NCBI GenBank assembly: GCA_021432635.1
Contig: MU270153.1
Coordinates: forward strand, 1,281 to 47,659
DNA: 46,379 nucleotides
From: Thozetella sp. PMI_491
Taxonomy: Eukaryota; Ascomycota; Sordariomycetes; Chaetosphaeriales; Chaetosphaeriaceae
Reading direction: 5' to 3'
Part shown: positions 1 through 12,100 of the stretch, one piece after another
Numbering within the stretch: the stretch's first letter is position 1
How the letters are laid out: every line of letters starts with the position of its first letter
Program-made: the position numbers and the translations under genes
The notes under the pieces: model-generated
Databases searched by the model: none
Seen by the model: the letters and a program-made list of their open reading frames with translations, nothing else
Told to the model about the DNA's origin: nothing

Positions 1-2100
1 CCCCCCCCCCTTCTCCGGGGGGGCGAGGAGAGGAGCGGGCGGGCTAGCTGTGGAAACCGGCGAATGGGTTGCCGCAAACGGTCCGGCGGGGCCCCCTTGG
101 AGGGGCGGAGACGGGGCGCCGGAAGAGGATAGGTGGCATCCGGTGGCATCGGTGCGACCCGTCCGAAAAAAAAAATCGACGGGCCGCCAGCTGGCTGCCC
201 TGCTAAATGGTAGCGATGTGGCTCTGCACGGGTCTGCACGGGGCTGAAGAAGTGAACCAGGGTTTCACTTGGAGACGGGAGGCGGGGCGGGGAACGTGGA
301 GGCGGAAAAGGCTCTGCCTGGTTCCTATTTTCTCTCTCTGGCTTGCTATCTTACTCTTAGAATCGCTGATAAAGGTCCCCCCTCCTCCACCCCAGGCTTT
401 TGTTCTCCTCCCAAGTTAGCGGGAGCGGCCCAGTCCAAGCGAAGGCCGGCTCTCGCTCAAAGAACGCGCGGCGATTGGGCATCCGGCTTTGACTGGCGGA
501 TGGGAAGATCCGAGTGCGATGCTCGCGCATCACCAGTCCTAGGATCACGCTTAGCTCCTCGGTTTTACATCATCGCCGGAGGCCCCCGCGCCGACCAGCG
601 AAATATGGCTTCATATCATGGTCTCATTGCATCTTCACATGTGACCCCGATCGCCCCTGGGACCGACCCCGCCGCGCGGCTGTGAGTCGAGCGAATGCGG
701 CCGAGAGACATACGTATAGGTGCCGCGGGGCACAATGGAGGCGCCATTCCCGACGGAAACTAAACGTTCGAGACCGCAGAGGGCAGGGGTTGCCGGTAGC
801 GCGAGACGACCTAAGTTGACGAACACGGGCTGTCGACAGGGACCGGATGGGTGGCCAAGCGACCGCGCACGAGACGTGCAGCCGGAAATCGCGGGGCCGG
901 CTGTCAGATTCACTAGGCTGCAGGAAGAAACCGGGGCTAGGAGCGAGATCCAGCACCTAGGTGGAACAAATGCCCGAGAAGGTTGCGGCAGGACCATGCG
1001 GTGGACGCCAATAGCTTATCCTGGCGGGAAGGACGACCTGGCGAGACGCTGGGTTACCGCAGCCCTGACAGATAAGAGGTGGTGACGGGCCGACGACGGC
1101 CGTAGCGGGAGCGGTAGGGTGGTGCCGGGTTGGGGGAGGGGGGAGGGGCCGGCCACTGGGGGGACCGGCCGCTGCACCCAACCACATCGCCGCCGAACCC
1201 TCCCTGTCTCGCTGGTGCTCAGCGACATCGTCCAATCAACCATACATTGCCCTGCCGAGGCTGTTGGGCTCGGTTCGGGCCTCCATGATCATGCCATGCT
1301 GGAAGAGCATCGTTCAGCACGACTCTTTGCTACTGTAGCACCGCGCCGGACACCGAGACTCGAGGTGGGGTGCCGGCCCCGGGACGCCATTCACTGGTGT
1401 TTAAGCAGACAAAGAATGCCGTAAATGCGACGGTCCCGCAACAAACCATTTATTGGACACCCCCGCGCCGATCTGCGACGCAGAGAGCGCAGATCGATCT
1501 GCCTAGGTGCATGCAAGATAGGAACAAACATCCCCAAACACGGCGTCGACATAGGCGACGACAAGGAAGCCCTGTCCACGCCTGCATTGGACGGAAGCCG
1601 GGCACAACTCATGGTCACGGGGTGTGAGGCTTGGGGGTGGAGCGATAACATGGCACGAGGATCTGGGTGATGATATTCATTCCGTCCTGAGAGCTATGTG
1701 CATTGATGTTGTCGAAAAGTATCCAACATGAAAAGCCCAAACTCCCCGGATGAGCCCAGACCGCCTGGTCTCTCATGGAGGCGATGCGTCTCTTTGCGGC
1801 CCGAGTGCGCATTGCCCAGCCAAAAAAAGCCCGTGGTATAAGTCTCCAAAAATACGAAGAAAAAGCATCACCAAGGTATCTTCTCTCATCCAAAAATCTA
1901 GACTCCAGGCTGGATGTCTTCCCTCTCATCAGAATTAAATAATAGTCCGTCGTAGAATCGAATTAGGCTTAAGTGGTGGTAGTAGATCGTAGGCGGTCGT
2001 TAGGTCAGGTTGGCGGGATACGGAGGGGGGGGTTCATAATTTGAGCCCCGTGACGAGGGCGCACCACGGAGCCATCCCCAGACTTGTCGTCTTAATGGCT
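1..2100. other. Intergenic, no supported gene
   Basis: About 2.1 kb at the left edge. Open frames here are short, overlap each other on both strands, and show no recognisable domain or consistent splice signals. The first 50 bases are C- then G-rich low-complexity sequence. The part next to 2100 should hold the 3' UTR of the minus-strand GPI-type gene. I see nothing else that can be supported. Confidence 0.5.
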
Positions 2101-2523
2101 CTAGGCGAGGAGCGCAACGGCGACACCTAGAACACCAGCCATGAGGCCGGACTGGACGAAGAGGCTGCCGGCAGCACCGGTGGGGACGGTGGTGGCGGAA
2201 GACTTGGAGGGAGAGACGGCAGTCGTCTGGGTGACCGGGGTCTTGGAGGTCGGGGCCACGTAGGTGCTGGTGCTGTTGGGGTACGCGGTCGGGCCGGACG
2301 AGACGGTCGAGTTCTTGGAGTAGGACCAGACCGAGCTCGTAGTGGGCGCGACGGTGGACGAGTTTGTGCGCGCAGGGCAGTTGGTCACGGTCGGGTTGCA
2401 CTTGGTGATGGTGACGTACTGCGTCAGGGTCTGGGTCGAGGTGGTAGTGGTCTCGATGTCGTCCTGAGCGGCAGCGAAGGCGAGGCCAGTGGCCAAGACA
2501 GCGAAGATGCGGGTGATCTGCAT
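2101..2523 (-). CDS. Small Ser/Thr-rich secreted protein, probably GPI-anchored
   Basis: The product is 140 residues from the ATG at 2523. I chose this start because a signal peptide follows directly (MQITRIFAVLATGLAFAAAQ), whereas the longer frame upstream is basic and unstructured. After the likely cleavage site comes a region rich in Thr, Ser and Pro with several N-x-S/T sites (for example NSS, NST) and two Cys in KCNPTVTNCPA. The last 25 residues are small and then hydrophobic (GAAGSLF...GVAVALLA) with no charged residue after them, the pattern of a GPI attachment signal. By family knowledge such proteins sit in the plasma membrane or cell wall. No enzymatic domain is visible and the exact role is unknown. 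No intron is needed. The nearest gene, the coiled-coil protein, is on the same strand 2.3 kb upstream. Confidence 0.8.
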   Translation of the reverse strand: MQITRIFAVLATGLAFAAAQDDIETTTTSTQTLTQYVTITKCNPTVTNCPARTNSSTVAPTTSSVWSYSKNSTVSSGPTAYPNSTSTYVAPTSKTPVTQTTAVSPSKSSATTVPTGAAGSLFVQSGLMAGVLGVAVALLA

Positions 2524-4820
2524 TTTGTATGTGTATTGTCGAGAGATATATCCTCTAGATAGTTGCGAGGGAGCAAGGGTTCCAACAAATGAGAGACTGT
2601 GGCGAAACCGAAAGTATCGAGACCGACGTTTGCTCACGGACTTAGGGGCCTGGTTTGGGTGGAGTGATGAACTGGAGGTTGAACAAAACCGGCTTGTCTA
2701 AGTGGAAGTGAAGGGGTAGTTGCCTCGTGGTCGACTTTTCCGAATGGCTTCGTGGGGTATAGGATAAGAATGAAAGAGCGTAATGCCGAAGCTCAAGAGC
2801 AATCGACGGAAAAAAGGAGTGTGGATGTTGGGATGTCCTAACGCGGTGTGGAAGGGAAAAGGGGAAGAGCAAGCGGGTGGACGCGGGAGCGCCTCCCTTT
2901 TCTACGAGGTACGGGAAATACGGAGGACGGGGGGGGGGGGTTAGTCAGTCAGCCAAACCTAGGCAAGAGATTTCGGCGCCAAGTCATTATGGAGATCAGC
3001 GGCGGGGAGGGGCGGCCGTGGCCAAAGAGACTGAGCCAGGGGACCGGGGTTGCGGCACCCCTCGAGAAAGGGGACGGGCTTCTTCGTGGGAGGGTTGGGA
3101 AGGGGCCACTCTCCTCGTGTGGGCCAACCCGGGAGCGGGCCCTCCTTAGCCGTGTTTGGACAAGCTGCGTGGCATGGAAGTGCGGCCTGGCGTTCGCTGG
3201 CGTCGTGTGTTCCTTGCAGTAGCTGCGCGCGACCAGGGTCTAAGGGAGGCGAGGTGCGCTGATTGGTGGGCCGGCGTCAGCCTGCAAGGCACAGGCACGG
3301 TGAGATAAAAACACCAGCCAGTCGTTTCAACATCTGCGGGTACCTTTCTGCTGGCGGGCGTTGGGCCGGCGGCACCGGGACCTCTGTGCCCTCTCGGCAA
3401 TCCTTGTTTAGCCCGGTCGGTCGAGAGCCTCGACTGGCCTTGGCCCTTGGCCTTGCTGGCGGTGCAGAGGGTGGCTACTCCGTTGTAGAAGCGATCGATC
3501 TTGGGATGCCTTCCCGTTGGGCGCAGCAACCGCAAGCGCGGGCAATAAAAATGGGGTTTCTCTTTTTACGAACCTGCCTGAAAAGCACGTGCGTCGTGTT
3601 TCTTTTAGCTCCTCTGACTCTCTCCATCGCTCTGCGATCGAGAGACATTGGATGGGCATTCCCTCGGACACCCGCCTTTTGATTTTTAAATTTTTTTTTT
3701 TAATTCTCTTGTCTCGATCATTACGGGGCGGAGAGGCATTTGTCGCCTGATATCGCCGGAGCACTAAGCGGGGGAACAAGGGGTAGCTGCAAGGTCTCCG
3801 GTGTGTGGTTTAATGAGAAGCACGATATGGCGTGGAGACCGGGACAAGAGGGAGAGATGGAGGATGATGCCCTGCCACGTCTCCCTGCCACAACGGCCGT
3901 CGTGTGCCGGCCGCGCCTACTAATTACTACCATAGTAGGCCCAAAAAAAGTTCGGTCGCACGGCATGGCAATATCGGGGCGGTGGCTCGCGAAGGGGGCG
4001 GAAGCAAGTGCCCGCCGATTGAATGGCCAACGGGTGACACACTCGGGCTCCTTCATTATCTCAGCTGGTGCTGTGCTCGTCAGCTCCTTGCGATGCAGTC
4101 ATCTCTCTCGCATCTCTCTCGCACCTCTCGAATCTCCCTCAGCTACCTGCCTGCCTGGCCGCCTGCACCTGGCCGCCCGGGCCCTTGCCGTAACCGAGTC
4201 CCGGCTCATTGCGAAGGGGCCTGGAATATTCCTTCCTACTTTACTATGTACGAAGTAGTACAGTAGCTTCTCGCCAGCGCGGGCGTACGTCATGGGCCGG
4301 AAACGGGGGTCATCCATGGCCCCAGAGCTGGCTCCGGAGCACGCAAGCTCTCATCAATTGGCCTGTCTAATCCGGCCTGCAGTCATGGGGAAACAAGTCA
4401 AACAAACAAACTTGGCAAATGAAAGGAGCCCTCGCTCCCGAGTCCCCGACCCACTGCAATCACAAAAGAGCGTGGCCCAAATCTCGCTCCCTAGAGACGT
4501 TCAAGATGAAGGAGATGAGAAAGACATGGCCCAAGAGCCCCCAAGACCCTCTAACACCACAAAACCCCTCACCTTCCGCCATCACCTCCAGCAACTCTTC
4601 CCTGGCCTGGTCTTGGCCCGTGTTGCAGCACACCCTTTAATTCCCCCGTGCCCCTCCCGCACCCTGGCCACTCGATTTTCTCCTCCCGCCAGTGTTCCAG
4701 GATTCTTGCATCCTCCCACCATCTAGCATCTATCTCCGGGGTTCCCATCGACTATCAGCGATGCTACGCCCGGGATTGTGCATCTGGCGAGCCGAAATCC
4801 TCCCCTCCCATAACCTTATT
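2524..4820. other. Intergenic, promoter side of the GPI-type gene
   Basis: This 2.3-kb spacer separates two minus-strand genes. It should contain the promoter of the GPI-type gene and the 3' end of the coiled-coil gene. It has a run of 12 G at 2929-2940 and a T run near 3690-3701. Short frames on both strands overlap and resemble no protein family. No RNA gene or repeat element was recognised. Confidence 0.45.
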
Positions 4821-5882
4821 TTAATGAGGCCCGCGAGGCCGATATTGTCGCCAGGGGGCCGGGGGCTTGCCAGGGAAATAGCTCAAGCCGCGATGCACCG
4901 CGCACCGGTCTCCGTATGCTGATGGTATTGCCGAGAATGTTGCGTACGGGTCCCGCCCTCTGGCTGGCAAGACAAAGCTCGGCTCACGACCGGGGAATCT
5001 GAAATGCGCCTGCTCGAGACCCAACTCGTGGCACTGCGGGCAGTCGTCCGCAAAGTAGCAGCCGTGGTGATGGTGGAGGCGGTCCTGGTAGTGGTCAACC
5101 GACGAGTCGTGCAGCGGATCCTGCCACTGGCGTGGCTCTTCCGTCTTTGCATCTTGCTTCTGCTGCTGCTGTTGTTCCCGCGCGCGCTGCTTGGCGTCGA
5201 ACTCGCTCTTGGCCCGCTGGAAGCCACGCCCCTCAGCTTCGGCAATGAGCTGCTCTTCGCGCCGAGCCCGCTCCAGGGCAGCCCGCTCGTCCTTGCGCCC
5301 TTGCTCCTTGCCTGCGTCGAAGGTGGCCTGCCGCTCTGCTTCCTGGCGCCGCCTGGCCTCCTTGGCCTCACGCCGACCTCGCTCGGCACCCAGTTGACCC
5401 TGTACGTCGTTCACACCCTTGCCGAGTCGGGTCATGCTCTTTTCGAGCTCGACTAGCCGGTTGTTGACGTCGTCAAGAGGGATTCTCATGTCATCCTGGC
5501 CGAGGAGAACTCTCTCGAGCCGCTCTTCGTTCTTCTTCCGAGCCGCCGAGGCCTCGTCGTGCACTTGCTGTAGCCCGTACGCGAGCTGGATCTGCCGGCG
5601 ACGAGTGTCGAGGTAGAGGTCGCTGGCATCCCATCCGTCGAGGTAGTAAGGATCGCCCATGTCCCCCTCCGGCTGGACGGTGTGTCTGAAAGGAGCAGGT
5701 GCCATGGGCATCCTGTCCGGAGCAACGGGGACCTTGAAAAGACGGTACTCACACATAATCTCCGAGGAGGCGGTCGGTAAGTTTGATGCCATGGGTGTCT
5801 TGATGGCGTAGTTCTTGCCACTCCTCTTCTTCCTGCCTTTGGACTTGGTCTTCTTGGGCTTGGCAGGAAAGAGGAAGCACAT
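4821..5882 (-). CDS. Coiled-coil protein with Cys/His cluster, function unknown
   Basis: The frame encodes 353 residues from the ATG at 5882, which has A at -3. I do not recognise the family. The N-terminus is short and Cys2-containing, then very basic (KPKKTKSKGRKKRSGK). Residues about 105-255 are charged heptad-rich sequence (many E, R, K, Q, A), predicted coiled coil, with a QQQQQ run. Next comes a cluster of four His (270-273) followed by C275, C281, C284 and H285, which could hold a metal ion. The C-terminal 60 residues are aromatic- and Pro-rich. A donor-like GTGAGT at 5752-5747 with an acceptor ending at 5686 would break this frame and lacks a branch site, so I read straight through. 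The N-terminal 75 residues are therefore less certain than the coiled coil. Confidence 0.7.
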   Translation of the reverse strand: MCFLFPAKPKKTKSKGRKKRSGKNYAIKTPMASNLPTASSEIMCEYRLFKVPVAPDRMPMAPAPFRHTVQPEGDMGDPYYLDGWDASDLYLDTRRRQIQLAYGLQQVHDEASAARKKNEERLERVLLGQDDMRIPLDDVNNRLVELEKSMTRLGKGVNDVQGQLGAERGRREAKEARRRQEAERQATFDAGKEQGRKDERAALERARREEQLIAEAEGRGFQRAKSEFDAKQRAREQQQQQKQDAKTEEPRQWQDPLHDSSVDHYQDRLHHHHGCYFADDCPQCHELGLEQAHFRFPGREPSFVLPARGRDPYATFSAIPSAYGDRCAVHRGLSYFPGKPPAPWRQYRPRGPH

Positions 5883-7650
5883 GCTCTGAAGGGATTTACA
5901 GCCAGAGGGAGGTTGAATCGACAGGTTGAGGTGTCGTCGGCGACTAGCTCTCAGCTCGTGACGACGGCAGAGGTGGGATTTATCTTGGCTCTTTGCCCCA
6001 TCCCGTCATTTGGAGGCGCACCTTCGCTTCCAAGAGAGCAGGGTGTAATGGCTCCTGCTCTCTACAACACTCGCATAAAGATGAAGCCCTTCGATATCCA
6101 CACTCACTTCCACCGCCACTCAAAGGACGGATGGCGGGTTTGCTGGGCCTACACCATCATTGGGTGTCCCTGAGCGGGCTGCCTGCGGCGGGTCGCAGTT
6201 CGTCAAAGGCTATGTCGTCTTGCATGTCGGGCCGTGGCATGTCTTTGCCCGCCGGCCTTCTAGAAGCCCACAGCCATTTTCGCCTGCGGTACCCATCGGT
6301 TCCGCATCAGGCGGAGACATGTCTTAAGAGCACCCCCTTTCCGCTCACCGCACTTAATTGACAAAAGCGGCCGGCCTCCCGAAATTCCAGCGGATGAGAG
6401 ACACATCGGAGGATGTTCGGCGATCTGAAGGTCTAACGGACCCGGGCTGACAAGGCCGGAGAAAGCACCAGCATATGTTGACGTCCATGCACAATTAAGG
6501 TAGTAGACCTTGCAGCTCCCATGCTGCGTGGGAACATTGCAGTAGCTCCGGCTGTAAGTGCTGGCCCACGTTCAGAAGCACCAGGGAAGTGCACATTGAG
6601 CGCCAGCGAAGACCAAGGTTGGATAGCAGCAATCTGCTGCTGTCCAAGAAGCAGCTAGGGAAGCCTTTCTTTGCTAACGCTAACGAAACAGTGACGTACT
6701 TCTTAAGTCATTCTAAGACATAAGCTTCCTCTGGAAGCCCCCTTCACTATAAAGTGATTACAAAGTTCAAGCCTATATGGCGGCATTCATTCACCAAAAA
6801 ACCCCGACACTGAATAAAATTATTCAACTTACCTGCGCAATTCTATTCACGGTCCCAAATCCTTCGTATCTCCATTTCTTCGAGATTGCCTGCTGTTGTC
6901 TTTGAGGATAAGTGGGACATAGGAAAGATGAAGCCAACGCACAAAGCCAGCGAGGATTGTCTTGGCCTTGCGTACTCCCGTGGACCACCTGCATCACCGA
7001 GGTGTTGGCATAGGCCTTGTCCATCGCGCGGAATGCGCAACGACGGGTCGGAAGGTATGCAAAAGCCGCCACCGCCTGCGGATTGCGCAAAACATTTCAT
7101 CATACGAGAAGAGGGATAGTAGACGAACTTGAGCCGCCTTCGAAGGAGCCCTCGGGCTTCAATTTTGATCGAAGAGGCCTACCAAGGTCACGGGACACAA
7201 GGCATTCATACATCACATTAGGTAGTGCTCTGACGATCAGTCCCCGGCCGCCAGCTCCGCTCCGGCTAACAGCATATGAAACAAAGACCGCGGCACAATC
7301 GACAACACAGCTGCTTTTCTCCCTTGAAGAGAGGGAATCGCAAGTGGCCTTGTTCCTACCAAATTTGCTTTTGTAAAACCCAAACCATCGCTATCGTAGC
7401 TGGTCTCGCCCGACCCTAGCAACACCTTCGACCTAGACAAGAGCTCCTTCCCGTCTTTCGTTGGACCCCTATTCTGAGAGCCCCCACCATAGTGTGGCTA
7501 CCCCGCAAGCGTCACGAGCTGTCAGTGACTTGCCCCTCCCCCCTTCCTCAAGCTCTCGCAACTCCACGAGACCAGGCGCCGTACTTTCAACCCTCCCTAG
7601 GCAATTACCACGCAGGTCCGCAGCTTGCAGACGAAAGACCCAAACCCGCA
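5883..7650. other. Divergent intergenic region
   Basis: This 1.8-kb region lies between two divergent genes, the coiled-coil protein (-) and the SH3BGR-like protein (+), so it should hold both promoters and 5' UTRs. Positions about 6640-6860 are visibly more A+T-rich than the flanks. Short frames on both strands have no recognisable content. Confidence 0.45.
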
Positions 7651-8882
7651 ATGGCCTCCGGAAGCGACGCGTCGGCGGGCAAGTCGTACTCGACCGACCC
7701 CGCGCTGTACATCTACACATCCCTGACTGCGGGGTCCTCCCACATCGTCACTGCGACCTCGCGCCTCGAGACCATCCTGCGAGCCAACCGCGTGCCCTTC
7801 AAAGCCATCGACCTCGCCACCGATGAGAAGGCGCGCATGCTCTGGGGCCGTAGGGCGGGCAAGGATGAGTCGGGTCGCATGCGGAAGCTGCCCGGCTTGG
7901 TACAGATGGGCATGGTGCTCGGCGTAAGTTAGCAAAAGCTCCGTCGCTCCGGGCAGGAGACGGGTGTGAAGCCGCCGCATCGCCTTGCGCAGAGGCTGAC
8001 GTGAACGCGCCCTAGGATATTGTAGAGATCGAAGACTGGAACGAGTACGGCGAGCTGAAACAGCATGTTACCATATACTACGACGAGTTCACCCAGCCCT
8101 CCATCAGCCAGAAACCCAAGGACCCCCCCAAGCCCAAGCCAGCCGTGACCCAGGCCGCCGCAGTAGCAGCCGCTGCCGCCGCCGCAGCTGCAGCACCCAA
8201 GCCGGCCGCCGCCGCCGCCCCTGTTCCGCCGCCGGCACCTGTGCCGAAAGAGGTCAAAGAGAAGGTCGCGGACACCGCCGCCAAGGTGACGATGCCGATC
8301 CGAAGCGTCGCCGAGGAGGCCGCTCAGAAGGCGAAGCAGCTGCACCTCCAGAGCCTGCGGGACAAGGTCGCCAAGGCCAAGGGCGACAGCGCAGCTTCGG
8401 CGGACGGGGAGAAGAAAGGGGACACGAAGGAGAACGACGCGACGGTCTCGGCGACAAGCGTGAAGTCGTTACCGTCAGTAGCAACGTCGGCTGCGTCTGC
8501 CCAACACGTCGGGGCCGGCTTGCAGAGCCCTACGACGGGCACGTGGAAGGGCGATTCTGCCAGCCTCAACGACGCGGCGGCGTTGCGGACAGTGCAGAGC
8601 CCCACCAGCACCAGCTGGAAGCCGACCGATGTCGAGCCGCCCACGACCTCATTTATGGGATCCAAGGTCGCGAGCGCCTCGGCTGAGGAGATCAAGGCTC
8701 TGGAAAAGGAGCAGGCCATCCAAGAGGAAGACGAGGAGGATGAGGAAGACGAGGAAGACGAGGAAGACGAGGAGGATGAGGAAGACGAGGAAGACGAGGA
8801 AGACGAGGAGGATGAGGAAGACGACGATGAGGAGGACGAGAAGAATATTGCGACTGCGGCCAAAGAAAGCTCAAAGGCATGA
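7651..8882 (+). CDS. SH3BGR-like thioredoxin-fold protein with acidic tail
   Basis: Two exons, 7651-7923 and 8016-8882, encode 379 residues. The 92-nt intron begins GTAAGT, has CTGAC near its 3' end and ends CCTAG; splicing keeps phase 0 (...MVLG|DIVEIEDW...). Residues 18-110 look like the thioredoxin/glutaredoxin fold of the SH3-domain-binding glutamic-acid-rich (SH3BGR) family: an initial beta strand ALYIYTSL, a helix with RLETILRANRVPFKAIDL, and the KLPGLVQMG segment. There is no CxxC, so a redox role is not expected. An Ala/Pro-rich linker (residues 130-170) and a Ser/Thr-rich region follow. The end is a run of Glu-Glu-Asp units, as in mammalian SH3BGR, which is named for its Glu-rich end. 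It is convergent with PEX6, 267 bp from that gene's stop. The molecular role in fungi is unknown to me; it is probably cytosolic. Confidence 0.85.
8733..8840 (+). repeat. 36-bp higher-order repeat of 9-bp E-E-D units
   Basis: The acidic tail is encoded by 9-bp units (GAG GAA/G GAC/T). One unit in four uses the GAG GAG GAT spelling, and these mark starts at 8733, 8769 and 8805, exactly 36 bp apart. This points to duplication of a 36-bp block rather than independent drift. The third copy degenerates into GAC GAT GAG near 8820-8840. Confidence 0.8.
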
Positions 8883-9149
8883 GAGACGCCCGACGGGATG
8901 GTCGGAATTTAGGGCGCAGGACCAGCTCCGAGAATCTCTCTGGCGGGCTAGCGTATGTACGATGCCGAGAGTTGAAGTACCATTAAGCAGTAAGGATATA
9001 GCGCGGCGGCCGTCCTGTAGGACTGAATGCTTCGGAAGCCGCCTGGGCGTTCCAATCTGCTGCCCAATATAGGATTGACTTTGGCATTTATCAACAAGCC
9101 CCTCGTTAGGCTCGCATTATCCAAGTGTCATTTTTTGTCTCTTCCCTAC

Positions 9150-12100
9150 CTACTCATACAAGCCGTCGTCGTCGTCCGGTCCGTCATGAAAAGCAGCTAC
9201 GGCCTTTCCTTTTCCTTTGCCATTGATGCCGGACGGCTCATCGTCGGCGGAATCGTCATACTCATCATCACTATTTAGCGCTGTGGCCTTGCCTTTACCC
9301 TTGGCAGTTGCCTTGCCCTTCCCTCGCCCGCTACCCCTCGATACCCCCGAAGCCGTTCTTTTGCCGAGCGAAGCGCCGCCAGCGCCCGGCCTCTGCCCTT
9401 GCCCTTCTGCTGGCGCGTCACGTCCGCCCTCGAACGTCGCCCGGACCCGCTCATAGTGCACCAGTTCTCCGGCGCTGACACTGGGGATCAGCTCCCGATC
9501 GGCATCCAAGAAGTCCTGCTCGGTGACCATGACGGCGATGTCCTCCGGGGTGGCATAGTGATCGAAAAAGTTCGCTGTCGACACCTTGTGCTGCGCGTCA
9601 GGCCGGCTATTGAGGGTTTTGATCTTGGCATCCACGGCGGAGGCCTGCCGCGTGACGGCCTTGAGCATGGCATCACTGCATAGAGCGTAGAAGTCGGCGC
9701 CCGTGTAGGTGAAAGGCAGCTTCTCGGAGACGGACCTTAAGGAGACGCTGGGGTGAAGGGTAAATCTAAGCAGGTCAGCATGGTTGGGCGGTATCTCTCG
9801 GGAATGAGCGCCTTGACTTACTTTCGCGTCAGCGCCTCCATGATCTTGAGCTGCTTGTCATGCGTGTCCGAGACGCCGAGGTAGAGCATCTTGTCAAACC
9901 GGCCGGGACGCAGGAGGGCAGGATCGAGCAGATCTGGCCTGTTGGTGGCCCCGATAACAAATACACCGCCGCCTGTGTCCTCCCCGCCAGACATGCCGTC
10001 GAGCTCCGCGAGTAGCTGTGAGACAATCCTGTCCATGACGCCACCGCTGTCGCCTTGGTTTCCTCGCTTCGGCGCGACCGAGTCCAGCTCGTCAAAGAAG
10101 ACGACGCACGGCCGGGCGTCCCGGGCCCGCTGGAACACGCGACGAACATTCGCCTCTGACTCACCAATGTACATATTGAGCAGCTCGGGACCTTTGACAC
10201 TGAAGAAGTTGAGGCTGTACTCTGTTGCGATCGCCTTTGCCAGGAGCGTCTTTCCGGTTCCTGGAGGCCCGTAGAACAGGATGCCAGATCGCTTCTTCAT
10301 GCCCTTCGCGAAGAGCTCTGGCCGCTCGAGCGGGAGCTGGATTGTTTCTTGGACAGCATCCTTCACGTTGTTCAAACCGCCGACATCGTCCCAGGTGACG
10401 TTCGGAATCTTAGGAGCGCCGATAGAGTCGGCAAAGTTCTTTCTCGCGGCTTCGACCGCGCCATCAAAGTCGGACTTAGTCAGGCCACACGCAGCAGAGC
10501 CCCCTGCGACTTGAATGTCTCTCACGGTGACGCCCTGGCCGTCGTTCGAAGCCGCAGTCGAGAGCTTTTCTAAGCGGGACCGCTGTGCGACCACGGCGCG
10601 CTCGACAACGTCTACCAAATCACCGGCGACGAGAGCTGCAGTCTTGAGCGCCACTCCGCCAAGGTCGACTTCCGGGTCCAAGGCGATGCCACGGTCATCG
10701 ACAATGCTCCGGAGGATGCCCTCGCGTTCTCCTTCGTCCGGTGCGGTCATCTCAAGTTCATGAGTAAACAGGCCTCTGACACCATCCGGCACCTTGTCAA
10801 CCTCGGTAGTGGTGGCCACGAGAACCCTAGCATCGGCCAGGATTTCCTTCATCGACGAGACCATGCGGTCTGCCGTAAGGGCCTCAATATGCCTGATCAA
10901 TAGCGCACAGGAATCAGGCCCACAGCTCATCGCACGTTCGGCCCTGACCTTCAAGAAGCCTTCCGTCTTGACATCGCTGCCACCAGCACCAGCCTCATTG
11001 AGAATGTCGTAGGCATCAATGGTGAACGTGTGCAGACCGATGTCGAGACATGCGTCGATGGCACATGTGGCTTTGCCAATGTTGCGTTGAGTTGAGACCA
11101 AGAGAATGGCCACCGGAGGCATCTGGAGATGGATTGCTCTCTTACTGGTGGCCGCAGCCAGGAGCTCTCGGAGTCTTCTTCGCAGAGGGGACACATAGCG
11201 CCTGTCCTCGACAGTGAGGGGGCTGCGGGATACAGAAGTTCGCCGGGGGGTCTTCTTCACCCCAAGATAGTAGCGCCAACTGCTGTCCAATGCGCCCGGC
11301 ACCCGGCTGGTCATGGATCCAGTCTGTTCTAAATGAGTGACTGAGACGTCAACCAAGGCGACGGAGCCCCATATATCTTGTTCTTCTTGTTCGTCACCGG
11401 TGCTCTCCTGCTTCACGGCTTGGACATGGCCCACTCGGAACCATGCAATCTCGTCATACTTCAAGCCCTGGCCGGGCTTCTTGGAAGACGTTAGGGAGAG
11501 GAGGTCGTCGATGGTGGAGTCTCCCCCAACGGCGGATGCCTCCCGCAGTGTCCGGCCTAGCTGGGTATCGATGGGGATAGCAATCAAGTCCCCGGTCTTA
11601 ACGACTCGTAGTTTTTTCTCGAAATGCCATTTCAAACCCGCCATGACTACGGTCTGGACCTCCCGCTCGACGGGAACGGGCGTGCGAACTTGCTGGAGGA
11701 TAACCTCCCGTGCCGATGGAGGTTGAAGGACCGTGGTAGCTTTCAACTGGGGTATCTTTCCATGATAAGAAGCTTTCTTAAGCGGCGACAGGCGGACGTA
11801 GGGTGTATTTTCCAAGTTTGTCAACAATATTGGCGACAGGTAGGCCGCTGGGCTCGAAGGCTTCTGCACTTGGGACTCAAAAAACGATAGCCTACGCTCA
11901 TCGTGCTTGGAGCTTGCTATCCTCGTTACGGGCCGCTGAGAGTAGCCTTCTGGCAGCCCAAAAACGCGGACCGGTCTCCAATTCGGCTCGGACTCGGTCT
12001 CGATGAAACTCCCCAGCCCGAAGGCTCCAAAACCGTTGAGAGGCGGCTCTTCCGCCGCCTCCATCCGGACCCAATCTCCAGAGAAGCAGCCGACTCGGGT

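Noticed and set aside
5686..5752. Possible 67-nt intron in the coiled-coil gene (GTGAGT...CTTTCAG)
   Set aside because: Removing it breaks the frame that starts at 5882. The upstream frame that would fit has no ATG before a stop, and no CTAAC/CTGAC branch site is present, unlike the other introns here.
8324..8863. 179-codon minus-strand frame with a long poly-Ser run
   Set aside because: It is the antisense shadow of the acidic GAG/GAC repeat tail of the SH3BGR-like gene.
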